From contig OY725500.1 of NCBI GenBank assembly GCA_963281255.1, positions 248,001 through 312,000 of the forward strand: a DNA stretch of 64,000 nt, given 5' to 3'. The position numbers and the translations under genes are program-made. Shown here in pieces: positions 1 to 10,938 of this stretch. The notes under the pieces were generated by a model that ran no database searches, was not told the origin of the DNA, and worked only from the letters and a program-made list of their open reading frames with translations. Source of the stretch: Aphrocallistes beatrix (taxonomy: Eukaryota; Porifera; Hexactinellida; Sceptrulophora; Aphrocallistidae). Each line of letters starts with the position of its first letter. Within the stretch, counting starts at the first letter, position 1.

Positions 1-338
1 TTAACCAATCATTTACCTTGTTTATCATTATCACGTCTTTATGACAATAAATATTTAAAGAGATAATGGAATGAATATGATACGATACCTAATACAATAA
101 CAAATGTCAGTTTATATCCTATCCAATCATTTTACACGAGCGACAATTAATCACACCTTTCCATGCGAAATTACATCGAATTTTAAAAAGTTAATGATAG
201 CTGATTATACAATGTTATGGGTATTGGTAAGAAGGAACAATTTATTAGCAATTTTGTATCTATTTTCAAGAGAAAATTGCTGGAAAGGATATAGGAACAT
301 TTTCTTTAATCTGGATTATGAAAGAAACGATGCAAATA

Positions 339-509
339 CAGTCGACTCCGCTTAATAGGGTCACTGTTTAATCGGGCCACTTTTGGCAGGACTGGAGTAG
401 CTCTCACACATAGAAGCTAATACAAAATATTTTCGGTTAATAAAGTTATCCGCTTAATCGGGGCAAAATGTCCTCTGACCGATGTGACCCTATTAAGCGG
501 AGTCTACTG
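339..509. mobile_element. CAGTCGAC MITE, copy 1 (171 bp)
   Basis: Reference description for this family. Non-autonomous element with perfect terminal inverted repeats of about 25 bp starting CAGTCGACTCCGCTTAATAG, flanked by TA on both sides; these traits fit the Tc1/mariner superfamily, probably pogo/Tigger. Full-length copies are 186-189 bp with a conserved core containing CTATGTGTGAGAGCTATTCC and no coding capacity. This copy is in reverse core orientation and lacks about 17 bp between internal direct repeats. Confidence 0.9.
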
Positions 510-1202
510 TATTAAAATTATTGTTGTTAAATATTCAATATTATAGAGATACAAGTATGATCGTAACAGATGTAGATTAGTCATTATATTATCATTCTTT
601 TCTGAGTTAGAGCTAAGTTCACTATTTTCATATTAGTGAATAATTATGAAAGAAATATAATATTCAGAACTAAATATTTACCTAAAATTGTAGAAGATTG
701 TAGGTATGATTTCAAACTTATGTTGTCACATGGTGGTACACAACTGCCACCAAGTGGCACAATTGAAAAATGATTATTTAAAGGTGAAAAGTAGAAAAAT
801 ATTCTTGCAAAAATAACATTTCCTTTTTTATCAAAACAAATTATAAAAAAGCTTATAAATCATTCCCATTGTAAGCCATTACTAGTTCAATCCATAATTA
901 GATTGAAAAGTAATACTAAACTCTTTATTAATAAAATGTCCTTCTCAGATATTTACGGAAAATCAAACGAAATCATGGCTCTGCAATTCTCGTAACTAGT
1001 ATGAAAGCAAACCAAAAATCAAATTCTTTTAGGTAAATTCTTAAAAATCCGATATCACTTTAGACTAGTAATTGAATTGGATTAATTACAGAGTAATCGA
1101 TACTTATTAATTATAATTGAGCAATGAAAGTATGATAGAAATACGACTCTATTACTGAACTAAAACATAAGATTGCTTCCTATTAATAGAAGTTAAGGTT
1201 GA

Positions 1203-1210
1203 TATAAATA
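1203..1210 (+). promoter_or_regulatory. TATA box of the extended ARF-like gene
   Basis: TATAAATA lies 33 nt before the ATG at 1243. If transcription starts about 30 bp downstream of the box, the 5' leader would be only about 10 nt. The same octamer followed by AAGAGA precedes the phosphatase gene at 42924. The core-promoter role is inferred from position and recurrence. Confidence 0.55.
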
Positions 1211-1242
1211 AGAGAGAAATCTAACAACAAATAAAACAAAAA

Positions 1243-2442
1243 ATGGGCCAAGAATTTTCAAAAACCGATGAAACAGTTCTGAGATCTTCTCAAAGATCTA
1301 AATCCGAAATTCAAAATCTGAGAGAGACTAGCCAATCAACTCCCGTGCTATCTGATTACAAGCCTAAACACACCCACCCCCTTCTCATATCAAAGCATTA
1401 CTCCACCCAATCAAATCCTTCCCTCATCGATTACAACAGTCCTAAATTTAACCACCCCCTCCAGGAAGCAAGGTCTTACTCTACCCAATCGAATCCCTCC
1501 CTCCTCACCTACACTTCAAAGTACAGCCACCCCCTCCAGGAATCAAGGTATCACGTCACCCAATCAAATCCAACTCTGCTCGACTTTAAAGCGAAATCCA
1601 TCCATCCACTCTTTGAGTCCAGAACTCAGACCAGCCAGTCATTCGGCAGTATATCAGATTATAATTCGAGCCAATCAAATGTTAGTACCATTGAGAGTCG
1701 TACTTCTAGCCAATCAAATCAATCTCTCATTGACAGCAGGCCGCAGTCTAGCCAATCAAATCAATCTCTCATTGACAGCAGGCCGCAGTCCAGCCAATCA
1801 AATCACAGCTTTCTCGACAGATTCTCCAATTTCAGACAGTCACATTTAAGACACTCCACCAGTCTACCTGACATTCTCTCAGCGGGGACCAATAGGAAGC
1901 CACGGATTCTCATGTTAGGCCTAGACGGAGCGGGAAAAAGCGGGCTCTTCCAATCCATGCGCGACAAAAAATCACGCGAGCAAACCCATGCGCCACTTAC
2001 ACCTACAGTGGCCTACAACGTGACGTCACTACAAGTGGAGGGCAGGGCGTGCAGCCTGTGGGATGTGTCGGGGCGCCCATTGACTCGAGACCTGTGGAAG
2101 CACTACCTGAGTGGCGCGGACTGCCTGATATGGGTAGTGGACAGTGGGGACGCGGACAGAATGGAGGAGTCGCGGGCTCTCCTCCACAAAATGGTGGCAC
2201 ACAGGGCACTGCAAGGTGTGCCACTCCTAGTGGTGGCGAACAAGCAGGACATTCTGACAGCTGTCCGTCCCTCGCAACTCGAAGAGCTGCTACAACTGGA
2301 CACAATCAGGGAAAGCGGACACCTCGTTAAAGTGGTCCCATCGAGTGCCACTTCTAGAAAGGACACACGGAAACTTCTCAAAAAGCTGAAAAAGCTGCTT
2401 CAAACTAAAAACAGCAATGACAGCAATCAAGAGTATATTTAA
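1243..2442 (+). CDS. ARF-like small GTPase with long repetitive N-terminal tail
   Basis: 399 residues in one exon. The GTPase domain is residues 219-390: P-loop GLDGAGKS (226-233), switch I TPTVAYNV (253-260), switch II WDVSGR (273-278) and NKQD (333-336), so nucleotide binding looks intact. ARF proteins use GTP-dependent membrane binding to recruit coats and effectors. The switch II position that is Gln in ARF (DVGGQ) is Arg278, which predicts slow or absent hydrolysis. ARFs are about 180 residues; here about 215 extra residues precede the domain. They form four 25-26-residue repeats (HPL..E.R...TQSNPSL) and then a 14-residue repeat ending SRPQ. The start MGQEFSK fits an N-myristoylation site, placing the lipid at the tip of the tail. 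The Ser/Gln-rich tail is probably disordered. SQSN/TQSN is encoded by CCAATCAAAT, the word enriched across the window. ATG 1243 is chosen because of the upstream TATA box. A paralogue starts at 9770. Confidence 0.9.
   Translation: MGQEFSKTDETVLRSSQRSKSEIQNLRETSQSTPVLSDYKPKHTHPLLISKHYSTQSNPSLIDYNSPKFNHPLQEARSYSTQSNPSLLTYTSKYSHPLQESRYHVTQSNPTLLDFKAKSIHPLFESRTQTSQSFGSISDYNSSQSNVSTIESRTSSQSNQSLIDSRPQSSQSNQSLIDSRPQSSQSNHSFLDRFSNFRQSHLRHSTSLPDILSAGTNRKPRILMLGLDGAGKSGLFQSMRDKKSREQTHAPLTPTVAYNVTSLQVEGRACSLWDVSGRPLTRDLWKHYLSGADCLIWVVDSGDADRMEESRALLHKMVAHRALQGVPLLVVANKQDILTAVRPSQLEELLQLDTIRESGHLVKVVPSSATSRKDTRKLLKKLKKLLQTKNSNDSNQEYI
1699..1825 (+). repeat. 42-bp in-frame tandem repeat inside the ARF-like gene
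   Basis: Two nearly identical 42-bp units and part of a third encode SSQSNQSLIDSRPQ. Each unit contains CCAATCAAAT. The units are nearly identical at synonymous sites too, so the duplication is recent. Confidence 0.85.
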
Positions 2443-2676
2443 ATTGTTTATTTGTTTACTTGTTTATTTGTTGGTTCGCGCTTCGACGCAATTTAGTTTC
2501 ACTTTTGTTAATGCTGCATTTAATTAACTGCGCTACATTGCTGCTGCAAAGGAATGTTGTAACTTCTAAAATTAAATACCTGTGATTTACCGAAAATGAT
2601 TATGACTTAAATACAAGGTTAAATGTACAGTAACATTATAGAATTCTAAATATATTCTAACTAAGAATATAAAATA

Positions 2677-2849
2677 CAATCGACAAACATCGGTCAAAGG
2701 ACATTTTGCCCCGATTAAACGGAGAACCCTATCAACCGAAAATATTTGTATTAGCTTCTATGTGTGAGAACTATTCCAGTCCTGCCAAAAGTGTCCCGAT
2801 TAAGCGGTTGACCCGATTAAACAGTGGCCCTATTAAGCGGAGTCGACTG
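2677..2849. mobile_element. CAGTCGAC MITE, copy 2 (173 bp, left end deleted)
   Basis: Core and right terminus match the family. The left inverted repeat is shortened to CAATCGACAAACATCGGTCA, and the flanking TA is kept only on the left. Confidence 0.85.
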
Positions 2850-2995
2850 AATTCTGAAAAGTTTGAAATAAACAGTTAAATATCTATAATCACTTGCTAC
2901 AGTCCCATTGTCTAATAATTTCTACATAATTGCTCATAACAGAGTATTCCTTCTGTTCATTGGTGAATGCTATTAGACTAATTTGACTATTAGAC

Positions 2996-3157
2996 CAGCG
3001 GTTTTCAACCTTTTTGGGCTGTGGACCCTATAAAATTTTCCTATAATCTGTAAACCCCATCCTATTAACTGTAACACAAAATTTCGAATCCTGTGGACCC
3101 CCTGATATCTTCTGTGGACCACTAAAGGGTCCATGGACCCCAGGTTGGGAACCACTG
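2996..3157. mobile_element. hAT-like MITE (162 bp)
   Basis: Starts CAGCGGTTTTCAACCTTTTT and ends GTTGGGAACCACTG, the terminal pattern of Charlie-type hAT elements. It is flanked by 8-bp direct repeats matching at 7 of 8 positions (TATTAGAC at 2988, TACTAGAC at 3158). A minus-strand frame at 2973-3155 is made by the element. Confidence 0.85.
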
Positions 3158-3831
3158 TACTAGACTATTTTAACTTATTGTGAGTAAATTAATGTTACTC
3201 CACTAAAACACAAATAAATCGTTGATACTAAATTTAAAATTGTGGCAGAGGAAAGTTTATTTCTTATTTCATCCTGTCAACCATAATTTCTTTGAACTAT
3301 CAAAAGTTTGTGTTATTTTTAGTAACAGCTCCTATTATAGGAAATGTCTTATGACAAATCTATTGAACAGAATTCACTAAATTTGGACAGTTTTAATAGC
3401 GAAATAAAAAAAGTGTTATAATCAATCTAAATACAGTAAAATGATTAGTTAAACTTCACAGAAGTTATTAATATTAATTATAATTTTTGCTCCCAATTTG
3501 TGTAGAATTTCTGATAATTAGGAACTAGCACGAATTAAAATCTACAAGGAAGTTGCACTATCATTGCGTTATCATATTCTATTAAATTCTAATCAATCAT
3601 TTGAACAATCAGACATCCGTTCAAGGCTGTGTAGCCAACAGCAACACAACTTTGTGTTTACTTGACACCTGTTTAAATCTATTAACCAATCATTTAAGCT
3701 TGTTTACTTCCAGCACCCATTTAAGACAATAAAAGAGATAAATATAATTGGTGTATTATCTTTCAAGCCATATGACTACTATGGGATAATAACCGATAAC
3801 ATTTCAATTAAAAGATGAATAGAATCGTTGA

Positions 3832-3941
3832 CCAATGAAATTGCGCAATTTAGTCTCGTAGAGATAAAGTGAAGACATTCCTCTACAGAATTTACAGTTA
3901 ACCAATCAAATTGCGCAATTCGGTTTCGTAGAGATAAAGTG
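3832..3941 (+). repeat. 70-bp tandem duplication
   Basis: A segment beginning CCAAT(G/C)AAATTGCGCAATT and ending GTAGAGATAAAGTG occurs at 3832 and again at 3902. The second copy carries the CCAATCAAA word. Confidence 0.75.
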
Positions 3942-4770
3942 TAGATATTATTTTACACAATTCAATTGCTCCAATCAAATTGCTGATTTCCATCAATATT
4001 CATAAATTATCCTTAAAGTTTGCTCTGAAATTTATTTCGGAGTGAAAATCGAATTAAACTAAAATATATAAATTTTAAAATCAATTATAGTATCATATAT
4101 GTAGTGTAAATATTGACAGCATTCGATGTACACCTCAAATTGGATGAGAAGCAAATTTCGGAGGATTTATAAGCGAAAGTGGTCGGTTATCTTGAACGTA
4201 GAATTTGATTAGCCAACAGAAATGATCGAATCCAAGTAACCTACGTTTGATTGTAAATAAATTTGACACATCAGTGCTAAATACGAAATTTACGTATTAA
4301 ATCAGATGCTTAATACAAAGATAATGTTGAAGTTTTTTAAGAAATAGCACAGTCAGAAATAATTAGTATTAAGAACACGGATCAAAATCAATTAACAGCA
4401 TATATGGATATTTTTAAAACAGCTTTATACTACAAGGTCAGGTTATGTAAATTTTGTACACTTTCGTTCCGAAGAAAAACGAGTATCTGACCAATCGATT
4501 TTCAGCGCTACAGCTGTATTTGAGTTAATACAATCTGTGGTATATAATCAATATTTTGAGGCTGAAAATTGATTAGCTATAAAATTGTGCATATTTATAT
4601 TTTAAATAATCCATTATGTTTTCCACGTATTTTTATTTTTATTAAGCCCAAAAATTGAAAATCAGTTCAAAAATAAAAATATAGAAGTGGAAGATAGTTC
4701 AGTTATAGTTGAGGATCCAACTTGTTCCTAAAAACTCAACTTTTAGAAAAAAGGCATTACTCTCATAGTA

Positions 4771-5227
4771 CAGGTATCCCTCGCCGTTCGCGGGGGTTAC
4801 GTTCCTGAGAATTGTCGCGAATTGCAAAGTCGCGAACGGCAAGACGTTAGTTCAATGAGAATAGTAGGGTTACGTTCCTAGATTATAAAACGACGCTAGA
4901 TACAGTTTGCTAAATACGTTATTGATTCAATAGCTGTTATACTGATACAAACACTGGCACAAGTGAAATGGCAGTAATAAATGAAGTGACAAATGAAAGA
5001 TATAAATCCCCTAGTAGCAAACCTAAGTACGTGAACAGTATATGATATTGCCAGGATAATATGGAGATACGTATAAGGTTATGGACTTATGGGAGCTCAT
5101 GAAAATACTGAAGAGAGTAACAGAAACCGTGAATAGTCGAGGGAACGAGTCGCGAATAGCAAACAAGACTAAAAGAAATTTCCGCGAATGGCAAACCCGA
5201 GAACGGCAAACTGGCGAGGGCTGCCTG
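4771..5227. mobile_element. Tigger/pogo-like non-autonomous element (457 bp)
   Basis: Ends are CAGGTATCCCTCGCCGTTCG and the complement of CTGGCGAGGGCTGCCTG, flanked by TA on both sides. Subterminal repeats of 'cgcgaa-tggcaaa' type follow. The CAG...CTG ends and the TA duplication fit the Tc1/mariner superfamily. The open frames at 5023-5284 are chance frames inside it. Confidence 0.8.
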
Positions 5228-5676
5228 TATATCATTAGGAATTATTCTGCACCAAACCTAGTGAAAACCGGCCTTCGTAAATGAATATTTTTAAAATGTC
5301 TGATCGAAATGTTAACGATTTCCCACTGTCGCTGGTAAAGTGGTTTCTAATGCCCTTCTATCTGCCACTGAAATCAGATATGGGTCTATATTTTTAAATT
5401 GTATGTGGTTATATGGCACAATCGAATGGTACGGCTACAAGTATATTATTTCTGAGTTGATTTTTCTATTTACTAATCATTTCCTTTATTCGAAGCCTAA
5501 ATAAAGAAATGATAAGATTACACCATAGAACAATGTGTCCTAGGAGTGGCATAACCATGTGACACAATTACAAAGCTTTCTACTAATATCATATTTCAAA
5601 TATAATGTCAAATCATGGAGACTTTTATAATTTAAGATTGTTCATAAATATAACTAAGGTTAAATTGTTAGGAAAT

Positions 5677-6009
5677 TTTTATTTACACGAATGATTTAAC
5701 AAATAAAAATTCAGTTAACAATTGCATACTAAAATTATCTTACAAATTGAGCGTATATGTATTACGAAAGCACCGAATCTGATTGGTTCATTTTGACGCA
5801 GTTAATGACTGAGGAAACCATTCAATTCGTCAATACAAATTTTTATTTACAAGACAGATTTAACAAACTAAAAATTTCAGTTAACAATTGCATACTAAAA
5901 TTAACTTACAAGTTGAGCGTATATGCATTACGAAAGCACCGAATCTGATTGGTTCATTTTGACGCAGTTAATGACTGAGGAACCATTCAATTCGTCAATA
6001 CAAATTTTG
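5677..6009 (+). repeat. 166-bp tandem duplication
   Basis: Two adjacent copies of about 166 bp are highly similar, including TCTGATTGGTTCATTTTGAC at 5772 and again about 170 bp later. No coding sense is evident. Confidence 0.85.
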
Positions 6010-6627
6010 TTTATGCTCTTGAAGTTATATTTCTTCACACTTGGATTGAGGTAGAATCTGTCATATTGAGCAACCAATAATATGCAAGCATTGAACACAT
6101 TCTATGCTGTACAATGCGTCACTAGGAATGCATAACTTGCTAGACTAACGTAAAATAAGAAAAGTTAAAATTTGAGCCATAATTGGAAAGAAAACCACTT
6201 TTAAAAATGTATGCCATTCTAAACTCACTCATCGTTAAGTGATAAGCTAAACTGGAACTAAAAATCAATTAGTTCCAATTGTGCATTGATAGGAATAAGC
6301 ATGATATCTACACAATACACAATCTGAACTAGATTGAAAAAATATAAATTCAATTATTATGTAATATTGTACCAGGGACAGTTTAGAAATCAAATTTCCA
6401 ATGGTGACTGAAGCAATTGAAAAGTGGTCAGTCCAACCTTCTGCTGTCACTGAATTTCTTAATCAGGTGTGAAGGGGATATGGTGACTCAACCTAGCGCC
6501 TAAAGCGTGGAATTATCACACATTTTGAGGTTCGAGTGAGAAAATATTAGACGCCCGTAGGACGCCTATTTTACCTCACCATGGACATTCTTCAAAATTC
6601 ATCTTCAAAATTCAAGAAATTAAATTA

Positions 6628-6798
6628 CAGTCGACTCCACTTAATAGGGTCACTGTTTAATCGGGTCACTTTTGGTAGGACCGGAATAGTTATCACACAT
6701 AGAAGCTAATACAAAATATTTTCGGTTAATAGGGTTCTCTGCTTAATCGGGGCAAAATGTCCTCTGACCGATGTGACCCTATTAAGCGGAGTCGACTG
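6628..6798. mobile_element. CAGTCGAC MITE, copy 3 (171 bp)
   Basis: Complete, TA-flanked, reverse core orientation. It has the same internal 17-bp deletion as the copy at 339. Confidence 0.9.
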
Positions 6799-7022
6799 TA
6801 TTCAGTAATTTATAATCCACAATGACTCAATTATCTCTCCAATCTAAATTAAATATTTGAAGATATTTAACACTGAGGTCCGAGATTTCGCTAATTCCGT
6901 GATGAGTTTACATTTTCATCTGAGACTTGAAATAATTAAATACTCACCAAATACTCCAATTATTTCAAACTTTAAAAATGTAGATAGGATAAGTTCCTTC
7001 TATTCCCTGGTTCATTCTAATA

Positions 7023-7580
7023 CGAGGGTCACTCGATAAGTTTTGAGCCTAGAGTAGTTGCTTCCATTTGATTGTGTTGAAAATTCCTAGGATTATTCAT
7101 CTACCTATTATTACTTGTATCTTTGGCTTTGAGTTAGATTGGACAAGTTTCTAAAATATTATGCCACATATAATGGAGTGTCAATGTGGACTCTGACACA
7201 TTTGCAAGCCATTTCCTATGGAATTTTATTTATGGAAAAATGATAGTTGGGAACAAACTTTTGATAATTCAATATATTATCAATGATGCGATATATTCAC
7301 AATCCGGGGGGATTCTATGATTATCATATTTAAATTTCGTTTGCAAAACTTAAATAAATGTTCAAAGATATCCCAATTCAACACTTGTGGTTGTGTTTTC
7401 ATAGATGCATATACAAAATATCTTAGACAATTTCTTCATCACAATATTTTAGAAACTTGTCAGATTGAAATCAAACTCAAAGTCAGAGATAATAATAGGT
7501 AGGTGAATAATCCTAGAAATTTTCAACAAAATCAGACGGAAGCAACTACTCCAGAATCAAAACATATTGAGTGACCCTCG
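7023..7580. mobile_element. mariner-type element with about 140-bp inverted repeats (558 bp)
   Basis: Termini CGAGGGTCACTCGATAAGTT and the complementary GAGTGACCCTCG are flanked by TA. The inverted similarity continues for about 140 bp into each end, through GAATAATCCTAG and AATATTTTAGAAACTTGTC. GAGGGTCACTC ends are typical of mariner elements. The roughly 280-bp interior has no recognisable transposase. Confidence 0.85.
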
Positions 7581-8540
7581 TACAATTTTTACAAGAATAA
7601 ACAATGCAGAATAACATTGTCTCGATGAATAAGAAAACTATTAATAGTATGTTTATACATAATGCCATTAATACGTGTTCAACCTTTATTCTTCCCAAAT
7701 TTAGAAAATGAGAATCCTGGAATTTAAAATATCCTCTATAATAAGAACTAGGAATATCTGTAATAATCATAGTTACTCCAATGGAGAGTTGGAATTACTA
7801 CATTTCAGCACTAAACATTACACTTGAGTGTAAAATTAGTTTACATTAAATATTCAGATTTAAGTGGGCATCTATAGGTGTAAAAAATGTGTCTGCGAAT
7901 ACGATTGTGACAAAATCTGATGAGCTCTCTATCACATGGTAGATGTTAATATCGCAATATGTGCGGTTTCCTAGTGAATCATATGGGCATTTGGTATGCA
8001 ATGACTTCAGGAATGATCTAAACTAAATTGTATTTAGCTTTCATGCTATTTACAGAATAATTCCATAAACTTAAAATATGATAGAGTTGTTGTAATCTAT
8101 TTTGGGCCCAAAATAAATAAACACAAACAGCATTTTATGCTTAGTAAACATTTGTTTATTTACAAGTTTATAAGAAATAACTTAAACAGTTTCGACCAAT
8201 CAAATCCTGCTTTCGCAAATGAAATCCAATTTGTTAGCATCAGGAACTAAGCATAGTTGATAGTTTTCTTTATAAATAAAACTTGAACTGTGAGATTATT
8301 CATATATATTACAGCTGATGAATATATGATCAAAAGGGATGCGGAATTAGGATACAAAGTGTCGCCAAGTGGTATTAGGACACATTAACGTACAATTTGA
8401 ACTCAATCAATTAAATATTTTAAAGTCTCAACATGCTTTCATCTACCATAGAACTCTGTCGCCATTCATTGGATAATTATATTTAAATCAGCTGAAAAAG
8501 TTGAAAGATTAGATCTAAAAAATACAAAAAGAGAAAGAAA

Positions 8541-8744
8541 TAGTCGACTCCACTTAATAGGGTCACTGTTTAATTGGATCAACCGCTTAATAGGGTCACT
8601 GTTTAATTGGGTCACTTTTGGAGATATCGGAATAGTTCTCACACATAGAAGCTAATACAAAATATTTTCGGTTAATAGGGTTCTCCGCTTAATCGGGGCA
8701 AAATGTCCTATGACCGATGTGACCCTATTAAGCGGAGTCGGTTA
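8541..8744. mobile_element. CAGTCGAC MITE, copy 4 (204 bp, internally expanded)
   Basis: Reverse core orientation. The segment CTTAATAGGGTCACTGTTTA is present twice in tandem, lengthening the copy. Both termini have diverged. Confidence 0.85.
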
Positions 8745-9720
8745 TACACTAAATTGTGGTGCTAAGTGGCATTATGGGTACCAGGACACAATTGATATTC
8801 TAAATAATACGAATGACTTCAAAACATCAAATCTGAACTGAAATATCCAAAAATATGACCTCATACTTCCATATTGAGTGAGAATATATTGATAGTATCA
8901 GTCTTCCACCATATAAGCTGTACAGACATCTGTGTCTACTTAGCATAGCTATCTACATCATATGTTCACAATTACCTTGCAAAACTTCCAGATGTAGCGA
9001 ACTGATTGGGGGATACAGGAATATTTGTACCTTGCGCAAGTAATTGGAGTCTTCTACGAAAAGTTTCGGGGGAACTTTGATCGAGAACTGGTAGAGCTAT
9101 ACGAAAATTTGATCCATTCTAAGTTATAGAATTTGTAGAGCTATACTTTAACGGAGATATTATTTTAATCTTGACCAATCAAATGAAATTGAAGACATTT
9201 TTAGATTTAAACTGAAAAGTAATCAGTTCATTTAGTGCTACTAGCTTCAAACTGTGTCGGTTTCCACTTTTAATATATATTTTTTTAAGCAGTTTAAGTG
9301 GACATAGTTCATATTATGTAAGCTTTTCTCTGATTTGATTGTTCAAAAAGTTTTAATAAGCACGAAATTAAAACTTCTTACAAAGCAGGAAACTGTTTTT
9401 ATTACAATTGTATATATCAACTTTCAGAGAACATTTGATGGAGCAGTTTAATCCTGTCCAATAGAATTCCATTACGTTTAGTGATGAAAATGATGCCTCT
9501 GAGATCTGGATGGATTTAGGTCCATTTAAGTCAAGAACTAACCAATCATATTGCAACTTTGAAGATAGTAAACCACCAAATATTCCAAAATTGTGCATTT
9601 GACATTGAAACCTACAAAAGGTGTATTTGTCACAATTTCAAACCTATCAACTGACTAGTTCCAATACTGTGCCGATAGTACAGCATTGTAAGGATGCTAG
9701 CACCATAGTAGAGACAAAAG

Positions 9721-9728
9721 TATAAATA
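9721..9728 (+). promoter_or_regulatory. TATA box of the second ARF-like gene
   Basis: TATAAATA lies 41 nt before the ATG at 9770. A CCAATCA word lies further upstream at 9542. The role is inferred from position. Confidence 0.55.
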
Positions 9729-9769
9729 CAGAGTACTACTCTAAGTTGCAAACTGATTCACTAATACAA

Positions 9770-10342
9770 ATGGGATTTATAATTAGTAAAGATAAAGAAA
9801 TAGCCAGTCAGAAGCGTCCTCACCTTTTGATGCTAGGATTGGACAATACAGGAAAAACAACTCTCTTCAACCGAATCAATTCCAGCCAATCAGAATGGAT
9901 AAGAGAAGGACCAACTGTCGGTTATAACGTTCAGCCAATCAGATTCCGCAAACTGTCATGTAGGCTTTGGGACGTAGGCGGAAAGCGGCCAATCAGAACT
10001 CTCTGGAAGCATTACTACCAGGGAACAGATGCACTCATTTATGTCGTAGATTCCACTGACTCTGAAAGATTTCCAGATGCTGCGGACGAAATAAAAAGAG
10101 TTCTTTCACATCAAGAAATGAAAAACGTCCCCGTACTAGTTATAGCTAATAAGCAGGACCTCCCAACAGCCTATAAACCTTGCGAGGTGAAGAAGCAGCT
10201 GGCATTGAGTGAATTCGAAGGAAATTCTATAATCTTTCATGGAACATCAGCTGTCACAGGAAAAGGTGTGAAAAAAGGTGTGAAACTTTTACACAAGATT
10301 ATCAAAGAGAAGAAAAAGCAAGATTTATTAAATCAAGAATGA
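9770..10342 (+). CDS. ARF-like small GTPase
   Basis: 190 residues in one exon, close to normal ARF length. P-loop GLDNTGKT (23-30), switch I GPTVGYNV (47-54), switch II WDVGGK (67-72), NKQD (127-130) and GTSAVTG (158-164) cover the nucleotide-binding motifs. The switch II residue that activates water in ARF (Gln71 of ARF1) is Lys72, so hydrolysis is probably impaired; the paralogue at 1243 has Arg there. The start MGFIISK fits N-myristoylation. The frame extends 24 nt upstream from a TTG, but the ATG at 9770 gives the ARF-like Met-Gly start and fits the TATA box. AATAAA at 10362 lies 20 nt after the stop. CCAATCA occurs at 9886, 9935 and 9989, read as SQS once and PIR twice. Which ARF/ARL subfamily it belongs to cannot be told by eye. 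Confidence 0.93.
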   Translation: MGFIISKDKEIASQKRPHLLMLGLDNTGKTTLFNRINSSQSEWIREGPTVGYNVQPIRFRKLSCRLWDVGGKRPIRTLWKHYYQGTDALIYVVDSTDSERFPDAADEIKRVLSHQEMKNVPVLVIANKQDLPTAYKPCEVKKQLALSEFEGNSIIFHGTSAVTGKGVKKGVKLLHKIIKEKKKQDLLNQE

Positions 10343-10938
10343 TTTCGTAATTATATTTTGTAATAAATACACGATTCACTATTAAACAAAGTCTCTACCT
10401 TATCATAGTTACGAACTGGGTGAATTGTTATGTACCAACATAAAATAGCAAGGAAATAATGCTAATTATATCCAATGTTATCATAATTTCCCACAGATAC
10501 CAATAGAAACTTGCCATTATAATCAAGTACGAATTTCAACAAGTAGACACGAAAAATACCTTTGAACAATAAAGGAATGTTTTGAATGAGTTTAGATATT
10601 CGTCATTTGACTGTTAGAGTGTATGTTGACCTTCTCTTAACAGCTAGTTAGGAAGTCAGATTGTGATGATGATATCTTGTCTAAGTCCGTGTCGCATCCA
10701 CAGACAATTTTGAAGCCATTTTTGGTCACTTTTCAAATTGGATCAAACTAAATTGTGAAGAGATAGCTTCGAAGGGAGCCAATCAAATTCGTCGGGTTAT
10801 AGTCTAATCAATTCTAACACTAAAAAAGTATTTTTGATGGAGAGTAAGTTTGTGTTTCCTCAAATGGCAGAGTGAGACAATGGGTTTCAATAATTAGCAA
10901 AAACAAGTCACATTGCACCATGCAAAACTGAGACACAA

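Larger units (their letters stand above)
2443..9700. other. Gene-free stretch between the two ARF-like genes
   Basis: No open frame here resembles a protein I recognise. It contains CAGTCGAC MITEs (2677, 6628, 8541), a hAT-like element (2996), a 457-bp Tigger-like element (4771), a 558-bp long-TIR element (7023), two short tandem duplications (3832, 5677) and scattered CCAATCA words. The rest is AT-rich DNA in which I see nothing. Confidence 0.6.

Noticed and set aside
104-355. 83-residue plus-strand open frame
   Set aside because: It runs into the MITE at 339, matches no family, and has no promoter-like context.
2003-2381. Several minus-strand and alternative plus-strand frames
   Set aside because: They are shadows of the GTPase-domain coding sequence, which is GC-richer and so has fewer stops.
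9746-9769. Upstream extension of the second ARF-like frame
   Set aside because: It begins with TTG. The ATG at 9770 gives the ARF-like Met-Gly start and fits the TATA position.
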